Below, one piece after another: positions 9,261-17,327 of a stretch of DNA of 49,777 bases (its first letter is position 1; every line of letters starts with the position of its first letter). The stretch is taken from contig NZ_BLZO01000005.1 of the NCBI RefSeq assembly GCF_014132355.1, positions 1 to 49,777 of the forward strand, read 5' to 3'. Origin of the DNA: Okeania sp. KiyG1 (GTDB lineage Bacteria > Cyanobacteriota > Cyanobacteriia > Cyanobacteriales > Microcoleaceae). Made by a program: the position numbers and the translations under genes. The notes beneath the pieces were generated by a model, which did no database searches, was not told the origin of the DNA, and saw nothing but the letters and a program-made list of their open reading frames with translations.

Positions 9261-10469
9261 ATGACTAGAAGAGTTTTAATCAGTATTTGTGGTGGTATAG
9301 CAGCTTATAAAATTTGTGAGGTAGTTTCTACTCTCGTAAAATCTGGAATTGAGGTGCGAGCAATTTTGACAGATTCTGCTCAACAGTTCATTACACCTCT
9401 AACTTTATCCACTCTCTGTCGTTATCCAGCTTATACAGATCGAGATTTTTGGCAATCTACTCACGGACGTCCATTGCATATTCAGTTGGGTGAATGGGCA
9501 GAAATAATAGTCATTGCTCCTCTCACAGCAAATACTTTGGCAAAATTAGTATACGGTTTAGCAGATAATTTGTTAACTAATACAGTGCTGGCTTCTAGTT
9601 GCCCAATTTTATTATCTCCGGCAATGAATACTGATATGTGGGAACAACAGACAGTACAGCGAAATTGGCAACAAATATTGATGGAAAAAAGATATTATGG
9701 TATCAGTCCAAATATGGGAATATTAGCTTGCGATCGCATTGGTCAAGGCCGAATGGCGGAACCAACAGAGATAGTGACAAATATAAAATCTTTGTTATAT
9801 ACAGCAGGTAAAAGAGATTTAGCAGGTAAGAAAATATTGATTAGCGCGGGTGGAACGCGAGAACATTTGGACCCAGTGAGATATATCGGCAACCCTTCTA
9901 CGGGTAAGATGGGTATAGCTTTAGCTAAGGCAGCATTGCATCGGGGTGCAAGTGTCACTTTGGTGCATAGTATTTCGGGAGAGTTGCTGTTATCAGGGAT
10001 AAAAACTGTGGAGGTGGTGAGTGCTGCTCAGATGCGACAAGCAATGTTATCTCATTTTGGTGAAGCAGATATAGTGGTGATGAGTGCAGCAGTAGCAGAT
10101 GTTAAACCTGCTGAGTATAGTAGTGAGAAGTTGCCGAAGCGATCGCTACCAGATTTATTACCTTTGACACCTGTACCGGATATTGTGGCGGAGCTAGGGC
10201 GGTTAAAGCAGCGCCAGCAATATTTGATTGGGTTTGCGGCACAGACTGGAGATATTGTTGCACCTGCGTTGGAGAAGTTGCAGGAGAAAAATTTAGATGC
10301 TATTGTTGCTAACCCTATTGACCGAGAGGAAGCTGGTTTTGGTAGCGATACAAATCAAGGAATTTTTCTGGATGCTGAAGGTGGTCGGCGAGATATTCCG
10401 TCTTGTAGTAAGTTAGAAATGGCTCATAGTTTGTGGAGTTTTGTCTTGGAGAGCGGAGTGGGGGAGTAG
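9261..10469 (+). CDS. coaBC: bifunctional phosphopantothenoylcysteine decarboxylase / phosphopantothenate-cysteine ligase
   Basis: 402 residues, full length for bacterial CoaBC. The N-terminal flavodoxin-like half (1-180) is the FMN-dependent decarboxylase, with '[12 protein letters not shown]' at 11-22, the active-site His73 in '[11 protein letters not shown]', the substrate-binding 'PAMNTDMW' at 120-127 and Cys157 in the flap '[15 protein letters not shown]'. The C-terminal half (190-402) is the CTP-dependent ligase, with '[20 protein letters not shown]' and '[20 protein letters not shown]'. Together they convert 4'-phosphopantothenate and cysteine to 4'-phosphopantetheine in coenzyme A synthesis. 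The gene stands alone between repeat-filled spacers. Confidence 0.95.
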   Translation: MTRRVLISICGGIAAYKICEVVSTLVKSGIEVRAILTDSAQQFITPLTLSTLCRYPAYTDRDFWQSTHGRPLHIQLGEWAEIIVIAPLTANTLAKLVYGLADNLLTNTVLASSCPILLSPAMNTDMWEQQTVQRNWQQILMEKRYYGISPNMGILACDRIGQGRMAEPTEIVTNIKSLLYTAGKRDLAGKKILISAGGTREHLDPVRYIGNPSTGKMGIALAKAALHRGASVTLVHSISGELLLSGIKTVEVVSAAQMRQAMLSHFGEADIVVMSAAVADVKPAEYSSEKLPKRSLPDLLPLTPVPDIVAELGRLKQRQQYLIGFAAQTGDIVAPALEKLQEKNLDAIVANPIDREEAGFGSDTNQGIFLDAEGGRRDIPSCSKLEMAHSLWSFVLESGVGE

Positions 10470-10772
10470 GGGAGGTGTGGGAGGTGTGGGAGGTGCGGGG
10501 AGTGTGGGAGATGTGGGAGGTGTGGGGAGATGGGTAGATCGAGAAAGATTTGGCAATAAAATACTTTTTATTGATTTACAATTTGTCGGATTAGGGCCAT
10601 CACTATAAACGAATTTTGGGCTAAATGTTTTTTTGGGCCTTTAGCTAATTAATAATTCTCCGCAAGCAAGTAATAGAGAAAAAAAGATTGCAGCGATCGC
10701 CTGTCTACTTAACAGCAATAAGGCAAATCGAAGAGACTGTTCTTGCGTAATAGTTAACAGAGTAACTAAACA
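10470..10772. other. spacer with G-rich array; otherwise nothing recognised
   Basis: 10463-10535 is a short array of gtgggaggt / ggggaga units that begins inside the last codons of coaBC. The rest, to the IS end at 10773, is AT-rich with one HIP1 octamer and shows no gene or strong hairpin. Confidence 0.6.
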
Positions 10773-11571
10773 GGCGTTGCACAGTGACGAATGATTATGA
10801 GAATTGAGGAATTTGCCGATGTTTCAAATAATAGATCAGCAGCCGAATTGATCTATACAGCATATCAATGGACTTGGAGTAGCACAAAGTTTTACGATGT
10901 AACCTAGCTAGATAGTGTCTTAGACGGCAGTTTTCTCCTTCTACTCTCGTCATCGCTGCGCGTGCTGACTAGATGATAGTGCTCCGCACCGCTAACGCGA
11001 ACGCAATCATCTATTAAACAGGGATAAACCTTGTATCCATCTGTAATATACAGAAAACACCCAACCGTGAATCATCTGCCATAATATTGTAAAGGTAACG
11101 GCGGAGCGATCGCCTATCACAAACTTAATAATTCCTGGCATTTGGCTATTCACGACTGTCCAGACCTAAATTTTGTTTTTTTTGAGCCGATAAAAGTTTG
11201 CAGTTCATCTATTTGAGCAGTTTCAGGTATTTCATAGTTATCGTCAGAAATCTGTGCTTGGTGCAAGCCGTACCCAGTTAAGCACTGTGTTATGGGAAAT
11301 ACCAGTCACTCTATCAATGGCTCGGAATCCCATGCCAAATCGCGGACATTTTTACACAAAGCTCTTTAACATCAGAACTATAACCCGCAGGAGAGGGACT
11401 TTCTCGAAAGCGTAGCTCCTCCGTTAGGAGGCAATTGACGGCCACAGTCACGGCACAGATAACTCTGTTTTCCCTGACGATGACCATTTTTCACTACTTT
11501 ATGGCTTTGACAATAAGGACAATCCATTTTTCCATGACATTCTAGAATATCATTCTCTATTGTGCAACACC
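10773..11571 (-). mobile_element. decayed IS1-family insertion sequence
   Basis: The ends are imperfect inverted repeats of about 23 bp: ggcgttgcacagtgacgaatgat-like at 10773 and, inverted, ggtgttgcacaatagagaatgat-like ending at 11571. Between them, on the minus strand, lie the broken parts of an IS1-type transposase. About 800 bp is normal for IS1. No target duplication is recognisable at the edges. The left end matches the 144-bp non-autonomous element at 30974-31117. Confidence 0.75.
10960..11527 (-). pseudogene. IS1-family transposase (InsA/InsB) remnant
   Basis: Translation starts well at 11527 with the IS1 zinc-ribbon 'MDCPYCQSHKVVKNGHRQGK' and 'YLCRDCGRQLP'. It is then broken near 11390-11430 by short inserted DNA ('gtagctcctccgttaggagg'). 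Further pieces in other frames read 'YSSDVKELCVKM', 'FRAIDRVTGISHNTVLNWVR' (helix-turn-helix) and 'GSKKNKI', followed by WTVVN-like and GDRSA-like segments of the DDE domain. Several frameshifts and stops make it inactive. Confidence 0.75.
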
Positions 11572-11961
11572 CTGCCCTCTGCCTTCTGCCTTTCATATAT
11601 ATTAGTTTTATAGGGTTGACAAATAATTTTGCTTATGCAAGTATAGCAGTTGCCCTTTTGTGTATAGTCGTTATCACTCCTCTCAAATTTAGTCACAGCA
11701 ATAATTTTGACTTCCTTGGAGCCTTCTACCTTCTGCCATCTGCCCTCTGCCTTATTGCCACTATAGTGTAAGTATTCTACCAACTTGGTATAACCTCTAC
11801 CCTTTGCCTCTCCTACCTTCTGCCCTCTGCCCTCTACCTTCTGCCTTCTCCTCCCTTAAACCCTATATGAAAACAAGCCAAATTGTATAGGGTTTTATAG
11901 GTCAAATCAGTAGCTACCCTTACGTCATTGTTGGTAGCAAGCAATATCCAGGGAGCAGATA
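11572..11961. other. spacer upstream of the sigma factor with ccttctg-type arrays
   Basis: Two blocks of the heptamer ccttctg / ccctctg lie at about 11572-11590 and 11725-11855. Open frames through them are low-complexity and not called. The last 100 bases before 11962, without repeats, presumably hold the promoter and leader of the sigma factor gene; no clear -35/-10 could be chosen. Confidence 0.55.
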
Positions 11962-13182
11962 ATGGAGGGTACTTTAACGGGGCAAGACAACGACCTACTC
12001 AGATCTCAGTTTTGGGAAAAATGGACTGAATATCAGGACCAGCTTTATCGGTGCTGTCTTAAGTTTATGAACTCTAACCCAACAGATGCCGAAGATGCCT
12101 TGTCTCAGGCAATGCTCAAAGCTTGGGAAAAGGTACAGAAATATGCTGGGAAAATCGATAACTTGAAGGCTTGGCTATTCAAGCTGACTAGCAACCTCTG
12201 TATTGATATCATCAGAAAACGTTCTAGAGGAGCAGTAGGTGTTGAAAGTATTGAATGGGTGGGGGATACTGAGGAGATAGGTATAGGTTCAACGGTTGCG
12301 TCGCCAGAGATTTGTCTGGAGAGACAGGAGCAATCTACTGAGATACAACAGGCGATCGCTAATTTACCAGAAACCTTGCGGGAAACTTTTATTTTACATT
12401 TTTATCAAGAGCTGACCCATACAGAAATTGCCCAACGCCAAGGGATATCCTACGATAATGTGTGCAGGCGAATATATCAGGCGAGGAAACTGCTCAAAGA
12501 GAAGTTGAGCGGATATTTTCGAGGTGCGGAGGAGGATGTCATATCTAGTCCGGTTGAGTACTTAGGCATTGGTGGAAAGAAGGCAGAGGGCAGTTCAGCG
12601 AAGCCGTTGCCGCAGGCTGGGCAGAAGGCAGAAGGGAAGGAGGAAAGTTGCAAGTTAGACTCCCATGAACTTTCTTTCACAACGAAGGAAGAAAACTCTG
12701 GTGTCCCCGCGTCTCCCTGTCTCCGCGTCCCCGCGTCCCCGTGTTTCCCTGTCTCCGCGTCAGTCCTAACTAAGGGTATTCAAGAGGACATGATATTAGT
12801 GGGAGACGGAGACAGCAATGGACAGAATAAGATAGGCATTAAAGAAGTAATAGTAGAAACATCGCCTACTGTTCGGGAAACGGGAACGGTATCGGTAGAG
12901 ACGTGCAATCCCAATCGCCTAACAATAAAAGGTGAACCACAGCAACAATCACCTATTTACCCATTTCGCTTATGTGGGATATGCTTGCAATGGGTCAACG
13001 CTTCACTAAGAAATCGCCGTTCTCAACGCCTCCCTACGCCTCAACCGAACTCTTTAAAGATTAATAGAAAAAATCAGAAAAAAAGAGAACTTCCGTCTCT
13101 TAAACAGAATAGTAAAACTAAAACGAAAGGTCTAGGGTTTGGAAATTTTGAAGATTTTCTACTTAGAGTTTTCTTGGCTTGA
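11962..13182 (+). CDS. sigma-70-family (ECF-like) RNA polymerase sigma factor with a long repeat-derived C-terminal tail
   Basis: The first 190 residues are a compact two-domain sigma factor. Region 2 lies at 21-88 ('TDAEDALSQAMLKAWEKVQ', 'AWLFKLTSNLCIDIIRKR') and region 4 at 126-186 ('AIANLPETLRETFILHFYQE', helix-turn-helix 'THTEIAQRQGISYDNVCRRI'). No region 3 or anti-sigma domain is seen. The remaining 215 residues match no domain. Residues about 206-270 translate intergenic-type repeats ('GGKKAEG', 'AGQKAEGKEES', 'GVPASPCLRVPASPC'), so the ORF seems extended by repeat insertion, although it stays open and ends in a basic tail. It lies 51 bases before the papain-like peptidase on the same strand and may control the cluster; that is inference from position only. 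Confidence 0.8.
   Translation: MEGTLTGQDNDLLRSQFWEKWTEYQDQLYRCCLKFMNSNPTDAEDALSQAMLKAWEKVQKYAGKIDNLKAWLFKLTSNLCIDIIRKRSRGAVGVESIEWVGDTEEIGIGSTVASPEICLERQEQSTEIQQAIANLPETLRETFILHFYQELTHTEIAQRQGISYDNVCRRIYQARKLLKEKLSGYFRGAEEDVISSPVEYLGIGGKKAEGSSAKPLPQAGQKAEGKEESCKLDSHELSFTTKEENSGVPASPCLRVPASPCFPVSASVLTKGIQEDMILVGDGDSNGQNKIGIKEVIVETSPTVRETGTVSVETCNPNRLTIKGEPQQQSPIYPFRLCGICLQWVNASLRNRRSQRLPTPQPNSLKINRKNQKKRELPSLKQNSKTKTKGLGFGNFEDFLLRVFLA
12575..12765 (+). repeat. intergenic-type repeats carried in frame inside the sigma factor gene
   Basis: aagaaggcagaggg and cagaaggcagaagg copies of the ccttctg-type heptamer, 'agcgaagccgttgccgcagg', and a gtctccctgtctccgcgtcc array lie within the coding frame after the region 4 domain. 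The first type fills spacers nearby (11572-11855). Confidence 0.75.
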
Positions 13183-13233
13183 CACGTTACGGGTTAGTTT
13201 TGCATAGCAAGTTCAGTAAAACCATAAATTTCT

Positions 13234-14121
13234 ATGTTGATTTTCAATGGTAGAGAATGGATTGGTACAGGTTGGGTACCTGAGTTGCCTGATATCAACG
13301 ACAAGAATTTGGAGACAGAAACAGTCAAAACATTTTTACAGAGAGTTGGATATCAAACACTTCTTAGTAAGGTTGACTTGCGCCGAGGGTTTCCACCAGT
13401 GTATGACCAAGGTCAGATCAATGCTTGTCAATCTAATGCTTGTGTGGCTCTGGCAGAATACTTTCAGCAGCGAACTTTCGGCAAAACTCTAGATGGTTCC
13501 CGAATGTTTATCTATAAAGTAGCCCGACAACTAGTTGGCCAATATGCAGATAAGGGAGCTTATAATCGCAAAGCGATGGAGGCATTAACTTTCTTTGGCG
13601 TACCGCCAGAAAAGTTTTGGCCTTACAATCCAGCCATAGTCAACGCCGAACCTCCGGGTTTCTGCTACGCCTTTGCAGAAAACTTCAAGGCGACACAGAG
13701 TTATCGTTACGATCAGCCTAACGTTAATCCTGAAACACTGCTAGCGATCGTTAAAGACCAACTCGTTAAAAATTTACCAGCGATGTTTGGTTTTCCCTTA
13801 TTCCCATCGATCGCACAAGCTCATATCACAGGTAAGATTCCGACTCCTGACCCCACGGAAAAGCCAGCAGGTCTTCATACCGTGGTAGCAGTGGGTTATG
13901 ACGACAAGATAATCATTGAAAACCGGACTCCAGGTTGCCAGAGAGAAGAAGGAGCACTGTTGATTAGAAACTCCTGGGGCGAAAGATGGGGAGATGCCGG
14001 ATATGGCTGGTTACCTTACCAATACCTATTGTCAGGGTTAACCAGTGACTGGTGGTCTTTGTACGATATGACTTGGTTGGATCAAGAACAATTTAACCAA
14101 CCGGTTGCTGAGCGAGAGTAA
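13234..14121 (+). CDS. papain-like (C1 family) cysteine peptidase, candidate precursor-processing protease
   Basis: 295 residues without signal peptide or propeptide-like extension. The papain catalytic set is in order: Gln59 and Cys65 in 'VYDQGQINACQSNACVALAE', His215 in 'PAGLHTVVAVGYDD', and Asn246 in 'LIRNSWGERWGDAGYGWLPY'. The motifs resemble bacterial C1A peptidases of the 'YDQGQxGSC' type, though Cys65 follows 'INA' rather than 'GS' and a second cysteine (Cys70) follows closely. The lack of a secretion signal suggests a cytoplasmic role. It lies between the sigma factor and the repeat precursor on the same strand, so excising core units from the precursor is a reasonable inference. Alternatives are general proteolysis or a role in immunity. 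Confidence 0.85.
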   Translation: MLIFNGREWIGTGWVPELPDINDKNLETETVKTFLQRVGYQTLLSKVDLRRGFPPVYDQGQINACQSNACVALAEYFQQRTFGKTLDGSRMFIYKVARQLVGQYADKGAYNRKAMEALTFFGVPPEKFWPYNPAIVNAEPPGFCYAFAENFKATQSYRYDQPNVNPETLLAIVKDQLVKNLPAMFGFPLFPSIAQAHITGKIPTPDPTEKPAGLHTVVAVGYDDKIIIENRTPGCQREEGALLIRNSWGERWGDAGYGWLPYQYLLSGLTSDWWSLYDMTWLDQEQFNQPVAERE

Positions 14122-14355
14122 TCAGCAAGTTAGTATTTCCAGAAACTTCAAGCGTTTGCGTTAGAAAGCAGACGCTTTCACAGAGCATTGTCCTCCAGCT
14201 ATGAGTTGGGGGAAGGGATAGAGGGTGGGTAAATCAGGCGATGAGGAATGCGACTGGAGACAAAACTCTGAAAGCAGGAACCGTCTGCTTGAACTCAATG
14301 GAAGCCTCTAAGAGCTTCCTCGACTGAAAAACATTTACAACTGAGGATTTTTAAC
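14122..14355 (+). other. leader region of the repeat-precursor gene, with hairpins
   Basis: No gene. An imperfect 10-bp hairpin, aagcgtttgc at 14150-14159 with gcagacgctt at 14168-14177, follows the peptidase stop and could end or attenuate its transcript. Downstream lie a G-rich stretch (14206-14230) and a ggaagc/gcttcc stem near 14301-14320. The 14250-14330 stretch reminds me loosely of IS200/IS605 right ends or omega-RNA-like sequence, but I cannot confirm this. The ribosome-binding site of the precursor lies at the end. Confidence 0.4.
14343..14347 (+). promoter_or_regulatory. ribosome-binding site supporting the GTG start of the repeat precursor
   Basis: gagga lies eight bases before GTG at 14356. 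No in-frame ATG occurs nearby, so the GTG start is well supported. Confidence 0.65.
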
Positions 14356-15963
14356 GTGTTACCGCAATATCAAATTGATGCTGCTAGGGCTTTAGCAGGC
14401 AAAATTCAGCAAGACTATCTAGGTGGTGCAGCTCCTGGAGGTAGACCACCAATTGTGCCAGTTCCTACTATATACACGGCAATGATTCCAGTATGCCCCC
14501 CTACCTCACCGCCCTATTGCCCAATCATTAATCCAACGGGAGCACAGGGTGCAGCTCCGGGTACTGAAGTTTATACAGCAAGTACTGTGCCACAGTGCCC
14601 ACCTACCTTTTACGCTTGCCCGCCTACTAACCCTGTAATTTGCCCGGGGGCGGCAGCGCCGGGAACTGTAGCTGTTCCTACTATATACACGGCTCAGATT
14701 CCAGTGTGCCCCCCCACCTCACCGCCCTATTGCCCAACCATTAATCCAACGGGGGTACAGGGCGCAGCGCCGGGAACTGTAGCTGTTCCTACTATATACA
14801 CGGCTCAGATTCCAGTGTGCCCCCCCACCTCACCGCCCTATTGCCCAACCATTAATCCAACGGGGGTACAGGGCGCAGCTCCGGGAACTGTAGCTGTTCC
14901 TACTATATACACGGCTCAGATTCCAGTGTGCCCCCCCACCTCACCGCCCTATTGCCCAACCATTAATCCAACGGGGGTACAGGGCGCAGCTCCGGGAACT
15001 GTAGCTGTTCCTACTATATACACGGCTCAGATTCCAGTGTGCCCCCCCACCTCACCGCCCTATTGCCCAACCATTAATCCAACGGGGGTACAGGGCGCAG
15101 CTCCGGGAACTGTAGCTGTTCCTACTATATACACGGCTCAGATTCCAGTGTGCCCACCAACCTCACCGCCCTATTGCCCAACCATTAATCCAACGGGGGT
15201 ACAGGGCGCAGCTCCGGGAACTGTAGCTGTTCCTACTATATACACGGCTCAGATTCCAGTGTGCCCACCAACCTCACCGCCCTATTGCCCAACCATTAAT
15301 CCAACGGGGGTACAGGGCGCAGCTCCGGGAACTGTAGCTGTTCCTACTATATACACGGCTCAGATTCCAGTGTGCCCACCAACCTCACCGCCCTATTGCC
15401 CAACCATTAATCCAACGGGGGTACAGGGCGCAGCTCCGGGAACTGTAGCTGTTCCTACTATATACACGGCTCAGATTCCAGTGTGCCCACCAACCTCACC
15501 GCCCTATTGCCCAACCATTAATCCAACGGGGGTACAGGGCGCAGCGCCGGGAACTGTAGCTGTTCCTACTATATACACGGCTCAGATTCCAGTGTGCCCA
15601 CCAACCTCACCGCCGTATTGCCCAACCATTAATCCAACGGTGGCACAGGGCGCAGCTCCGGGAACTGTAGCTGTTCCTACTATATACACGGCTCAGATTC
15701 CAGTGTGCCCACCCACCTCACCGCCGTATTGCCCAACCATTAATCCAACGGGGGTACAGGGCGCAGCTCCGGGAACTGTAGCTGTTCCTACTATATACAC
15801 GGCTCAGATTCCAGTGTGCCCACCCACCTCACCGCCCTATTGCCCAACCATTAATCCAACGGTGGCACAGGGCGCAGCTCCTGGCACCGTCCCAACCATT
15901 CCCGGAATTTGCCCACCAACCGTACCCCCAGTTTGTTATCCGACTTACTTCCCTGCTTGCTAA
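14356..15963 (+). CDS. multicore RiPP (lanthipeptide-like) precursor candidate: Cys/Thr/Pro 37-residue repeats
   Basis: 535 residues from a GTG start. A short N-terminal segment, 'LPQYQIDAARALAGKIQQDY' then 'LGGAAPGG', looks like a small helical leader. A divergent repeat follows, then a variant with 'VPQCPPTFYACPP', then eleven 37-residue units built on 'TIYTAQIPVCPPTSPPYC' followed by 'PTINPTGVQGAAPGTVA'. Each unit has two Cys and several Thr/Ser but no Lys, Arg, Asp or Glu. Thr six residues before the first Cys, and Thr/Ser four or five before the second, could give two (methyl)lanthionine rings per unit. The C-terminus is 'GICPPTVPPVCYPTYFPAC'. There is no signal peptide. Kinase, HopA1 and LanC genes follow on the same strand, which is why I call it a precursor; a structural repeat protein is the main alternative. 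No homologue is known to me. Confidence 0.7.
   Translation: MLPQYQIDAARALAGKIQQDYLGGAAPGGRPPIVPVPTIYTAMIPVCPPTSPPYCPIINPTGAQGAAPGTEVYTASTVPQCPPTFYACPPTNPVICPGAAAPGTVAVPTIYTAQIPVCPPTSPPYCPTINPTGVQGAAPGTVAVPTIYTAQIPVCPPTSPPYCPTINPTGVQGAAPGTVAVPTIYTAQIPVCPPTSPPYCPTINPTGVQGAAPGTVAVPTIYTAQIPVCPPTSPPYCPTINPTGVQGAAPGTVAVPTIYTAQIPVCPPTSPPYCPTINPTGVQGAAPGTVAVPTIYTAQIPVCPPTSPPYCPTINPTGVQGAAPGTVAVPTIYTAQIPVCPPTSPPYCPTINPTGVQGAAPGTVAVPTIYTAQIPVCPPTSPPYCPTINPTGVQGAAPGTVAVPTIYTAQIPVCPPTSPPYCPTINPTVAQGAAPGTVAVPTIYTAQIPVCPPTSPPYCPTINPTGVQGAAPGTVAVPTIYTAQIPVCPPTSPPYCPTINPTVAQGAAPGTVPTIPGICPPTVPPVCYPTYFPAC
14671..15891 (+). repeat. eleven tandem 111-bp units
   Basis: 'gctgttcctactatatac' begins every 111 bases from 14671 to 15781. 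Synonymous markers sort the copies into blocks: copies 1-4 have tgcccccccacctc, copies 5-9 tgcccaccaacctc, copies 10-11 tgcccacccacctc. Copies 9 and 10 share ccgccgtat, and copies 9 and 11 encode 'TVAQ' in place of 'TGVQ'. This indicates block duplication with purifying pressure on the protein. Confidence 0.97.
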
Positions 15964-16053
15964 TGGACTCTTCCTATAGCAGGGGCATGACAAGGTGCAG
16001 CCCCAGGTAATATCTACACTGATTGGTGTACCATACCTCCAGGATATTGCTAA
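15964..16053 (+). pseudogene. decayed in-frame terminal repeat of the precursor beyond its stop codon
   Basis: Reading on past the TAA at 15961 in the same frame gives 'WTLPIAGA', a TGA at 15988, then 'QGAAPGNIYTDWCTIPPGYC' and a TAA at 16051. 'QGAAPG' plus a Tyr-Thr/Cys-rich segment is clearly related to the units upstream. The gene therefore once extended further and was shortened by nonsense mutations, unless the stops are read through. Confidence 0.7.
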
Positions 16054-16108
16054 GGAATCAGCATATCCAAGATCACTCAAGCTAGTACCGTAGCTTTTGA
16101 TAACGTCT

Positions 16109-16133
16109 CAACGCTGCCATCCTGGTAGCGTTG
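16109..16133 (+). terminator. strong hairpin between the precursor and the modification genes
   Basis: caacgctgcca pairs with tggtagcgttg across a three-base loop (11 bp with one G-T pair), followed by ggggttatta. There is no long T run, so partial termination or RNA stabilisation is more likely than full stop. Such an element between precursor and enzyme genes would give more precursor than enzyme transcript. Confidence 0.6.
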
Positions 16134-16209
16134 GGGTTATTAGACAGCATCAGCTCAAATTTCACCAAAAAACCGGCACAAATTTGCCAACCGCCAGATA
16201 ATTTACTCC

Positions 16210-17307
16210 ATGGCTAACCCTACCAGCTCTATTGTCTATTACCTATTAGACCGGGGCTTTCTCACTTTTGAGTCCGTAGTTGATGGTGACTTGAAAGTGA
16301 TTGAGCGCCCTACACGCTACCGTAACTACTTTATTCACCGCCAAAACCATCCCGGCTACTTCGTTAAAAAGCTTCAAGACACACAACCGGAAAACTTTGT
16401 TGTCTTACAAAAAGAAGCTAATTGTTATCAATTAGCCCAACCCAATGGAGTTCTTGCTTCCCTAGCTTCCCTGATGCCCAAATTCTATGGATTTGACCCG
16501 ATGCGAGGCGTCTTAATTCTCGAACTGGTTTCAGGCTCTGAGGATTTGGGCATCTACCACCGAAGGGTAGGCAAATTTCCCATCGAAATTGGGGAGCAAT
16601 TGGGACGAGCATTAGCTAGTTACCATCGTGCTGGTAGCTTTGCTTTCCGGGTTCCTAATCAACAGACTATCTTTCCCAAACAAATTCCCTGGATTCTCTC
16701 CATTTACGAAAACAACTTACAATATATTCCCCAAGAGGGAGCCTCTACCCAACTTCAGACCATTCTACAGCGCTATCCCGACTTTCCTCAGAAAGTGGAA
16801 GCTTTGCGTAGTCAGTGGCAAACAGATACCCTGATTCATGGAGACATGAAATGGGAAAACTGCCTAGTCTCTCCCGCTAACAACGGCAAGAGTGAATTAG
16901 AACTAACCATAATTGACTGGGAACTGGCTGATATTGGTGATGGCTACTGGGATGTAGCAGGAATTTTTCAGGCATACTTTAACTTCTGGATTTTGTCCAT
17001 GCCAGCCACTGCCGAAATCTCACCAGAGCAGTTGGTTGCTCAGGCTCCTTATCCCTTGGAAAGCCTACAACCGGCAATGCAAGCCTTTTGGCAGGCTTAT
17101 GTGGAGAACTTACCAGTTAACCAAGGGCAAGCAGAAGAGTTGCGGGAACGCTCCATGATGTATGCTGCCGTGCGTACCTTGCAAACGGTATTTGAATACA
17201 CGAGAAGCTCAACCCAACTCACAACTAATGCTATCTATATGCTTCAAGTTAGTTTAAATATCTTGCAAAATCCCAAAGAAATGGTACCGATTTTGTTAGG
17301 AAATTAA
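16210..17307 (+). CDS. aminoglycoside-phosphotransferase-fold kinase, class V lanthipeptide / thioviridamide type
   Basis: 365 residues with the protein-kinase-like APH fold. The N-lobe carries the candidate ATP lysine in 'GYFVKKLQ' (Lys53/54) and Glu69 in 'LQKEANCY'. The catalytic loop 'LIHGDMKWENCLV' has Asp212 and Asn217, and the metal-binding 'IIDWELADIGDGYWD' has Asp236. All key residues are intact. In class V lanthipeptides and thioviridamide-like RiPPs a kinase of this fold phosphorylates Ser/Thr of the precursor, and a HopA1-family partner then helps eliminate phosphate to give dehydro-residues. The HopA1 gene follows after 20 bases, which strongly supports that role; true aminoglycoside resistance is unlikely in this context. 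Confidence 0.85.
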   Translation: MANPTSSIVYYLLDRGFLTFESVVDGDLKVIERPTRYRNYFIHRQNHPGYFVKKLQDTQPENFVVLQKEANCYQLAQPNGVLASLASLMPKFYGFDPMRGVLILELVSGSEDLGIYHRRVGKFPIEIGEQLGRALASYHRAGSFAFRVPNQQTIFPKQIPWILSIYENNLQYIPQEGASTQLQTILQRYPDFPQKVEALRSQWQTDTLIHGDMKWENCLVSPANNGKSELELTIIDWELADIGDGYWDVAGIFQAYFNFWILSMPATAEISPEQLVAQAPYPLESLQPAMQAFWQAYVENLPVNQGQAEELRERSMMYAAVRTLQTVFEYTRSSTQLTTNAIYMLQVSLNILQNPKEMVPILLGN

Positions 17308-17327
17308 CTCCAAGAATAATATCAAAC

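Noticed and set aside
11550-11783. Short frames on both strands between the IS1 remnant and the sigma factor
   Set aside because: They run through ccttctg arrays and the IS end and have no recognisable protein character.
14671-15891. Possible CRISPR or non-coding satellite
   Set aside because: The 111-bp unit is in frame across 11 copies, changes are largely synonymous, and a start with ribosome-binding site precedes it.
16210-17307. Aminoglycoside resistance gene
   Set aside because: The fold is shared, but the neighbouring HopA1 and LanC genes point to RiPP dehydration.
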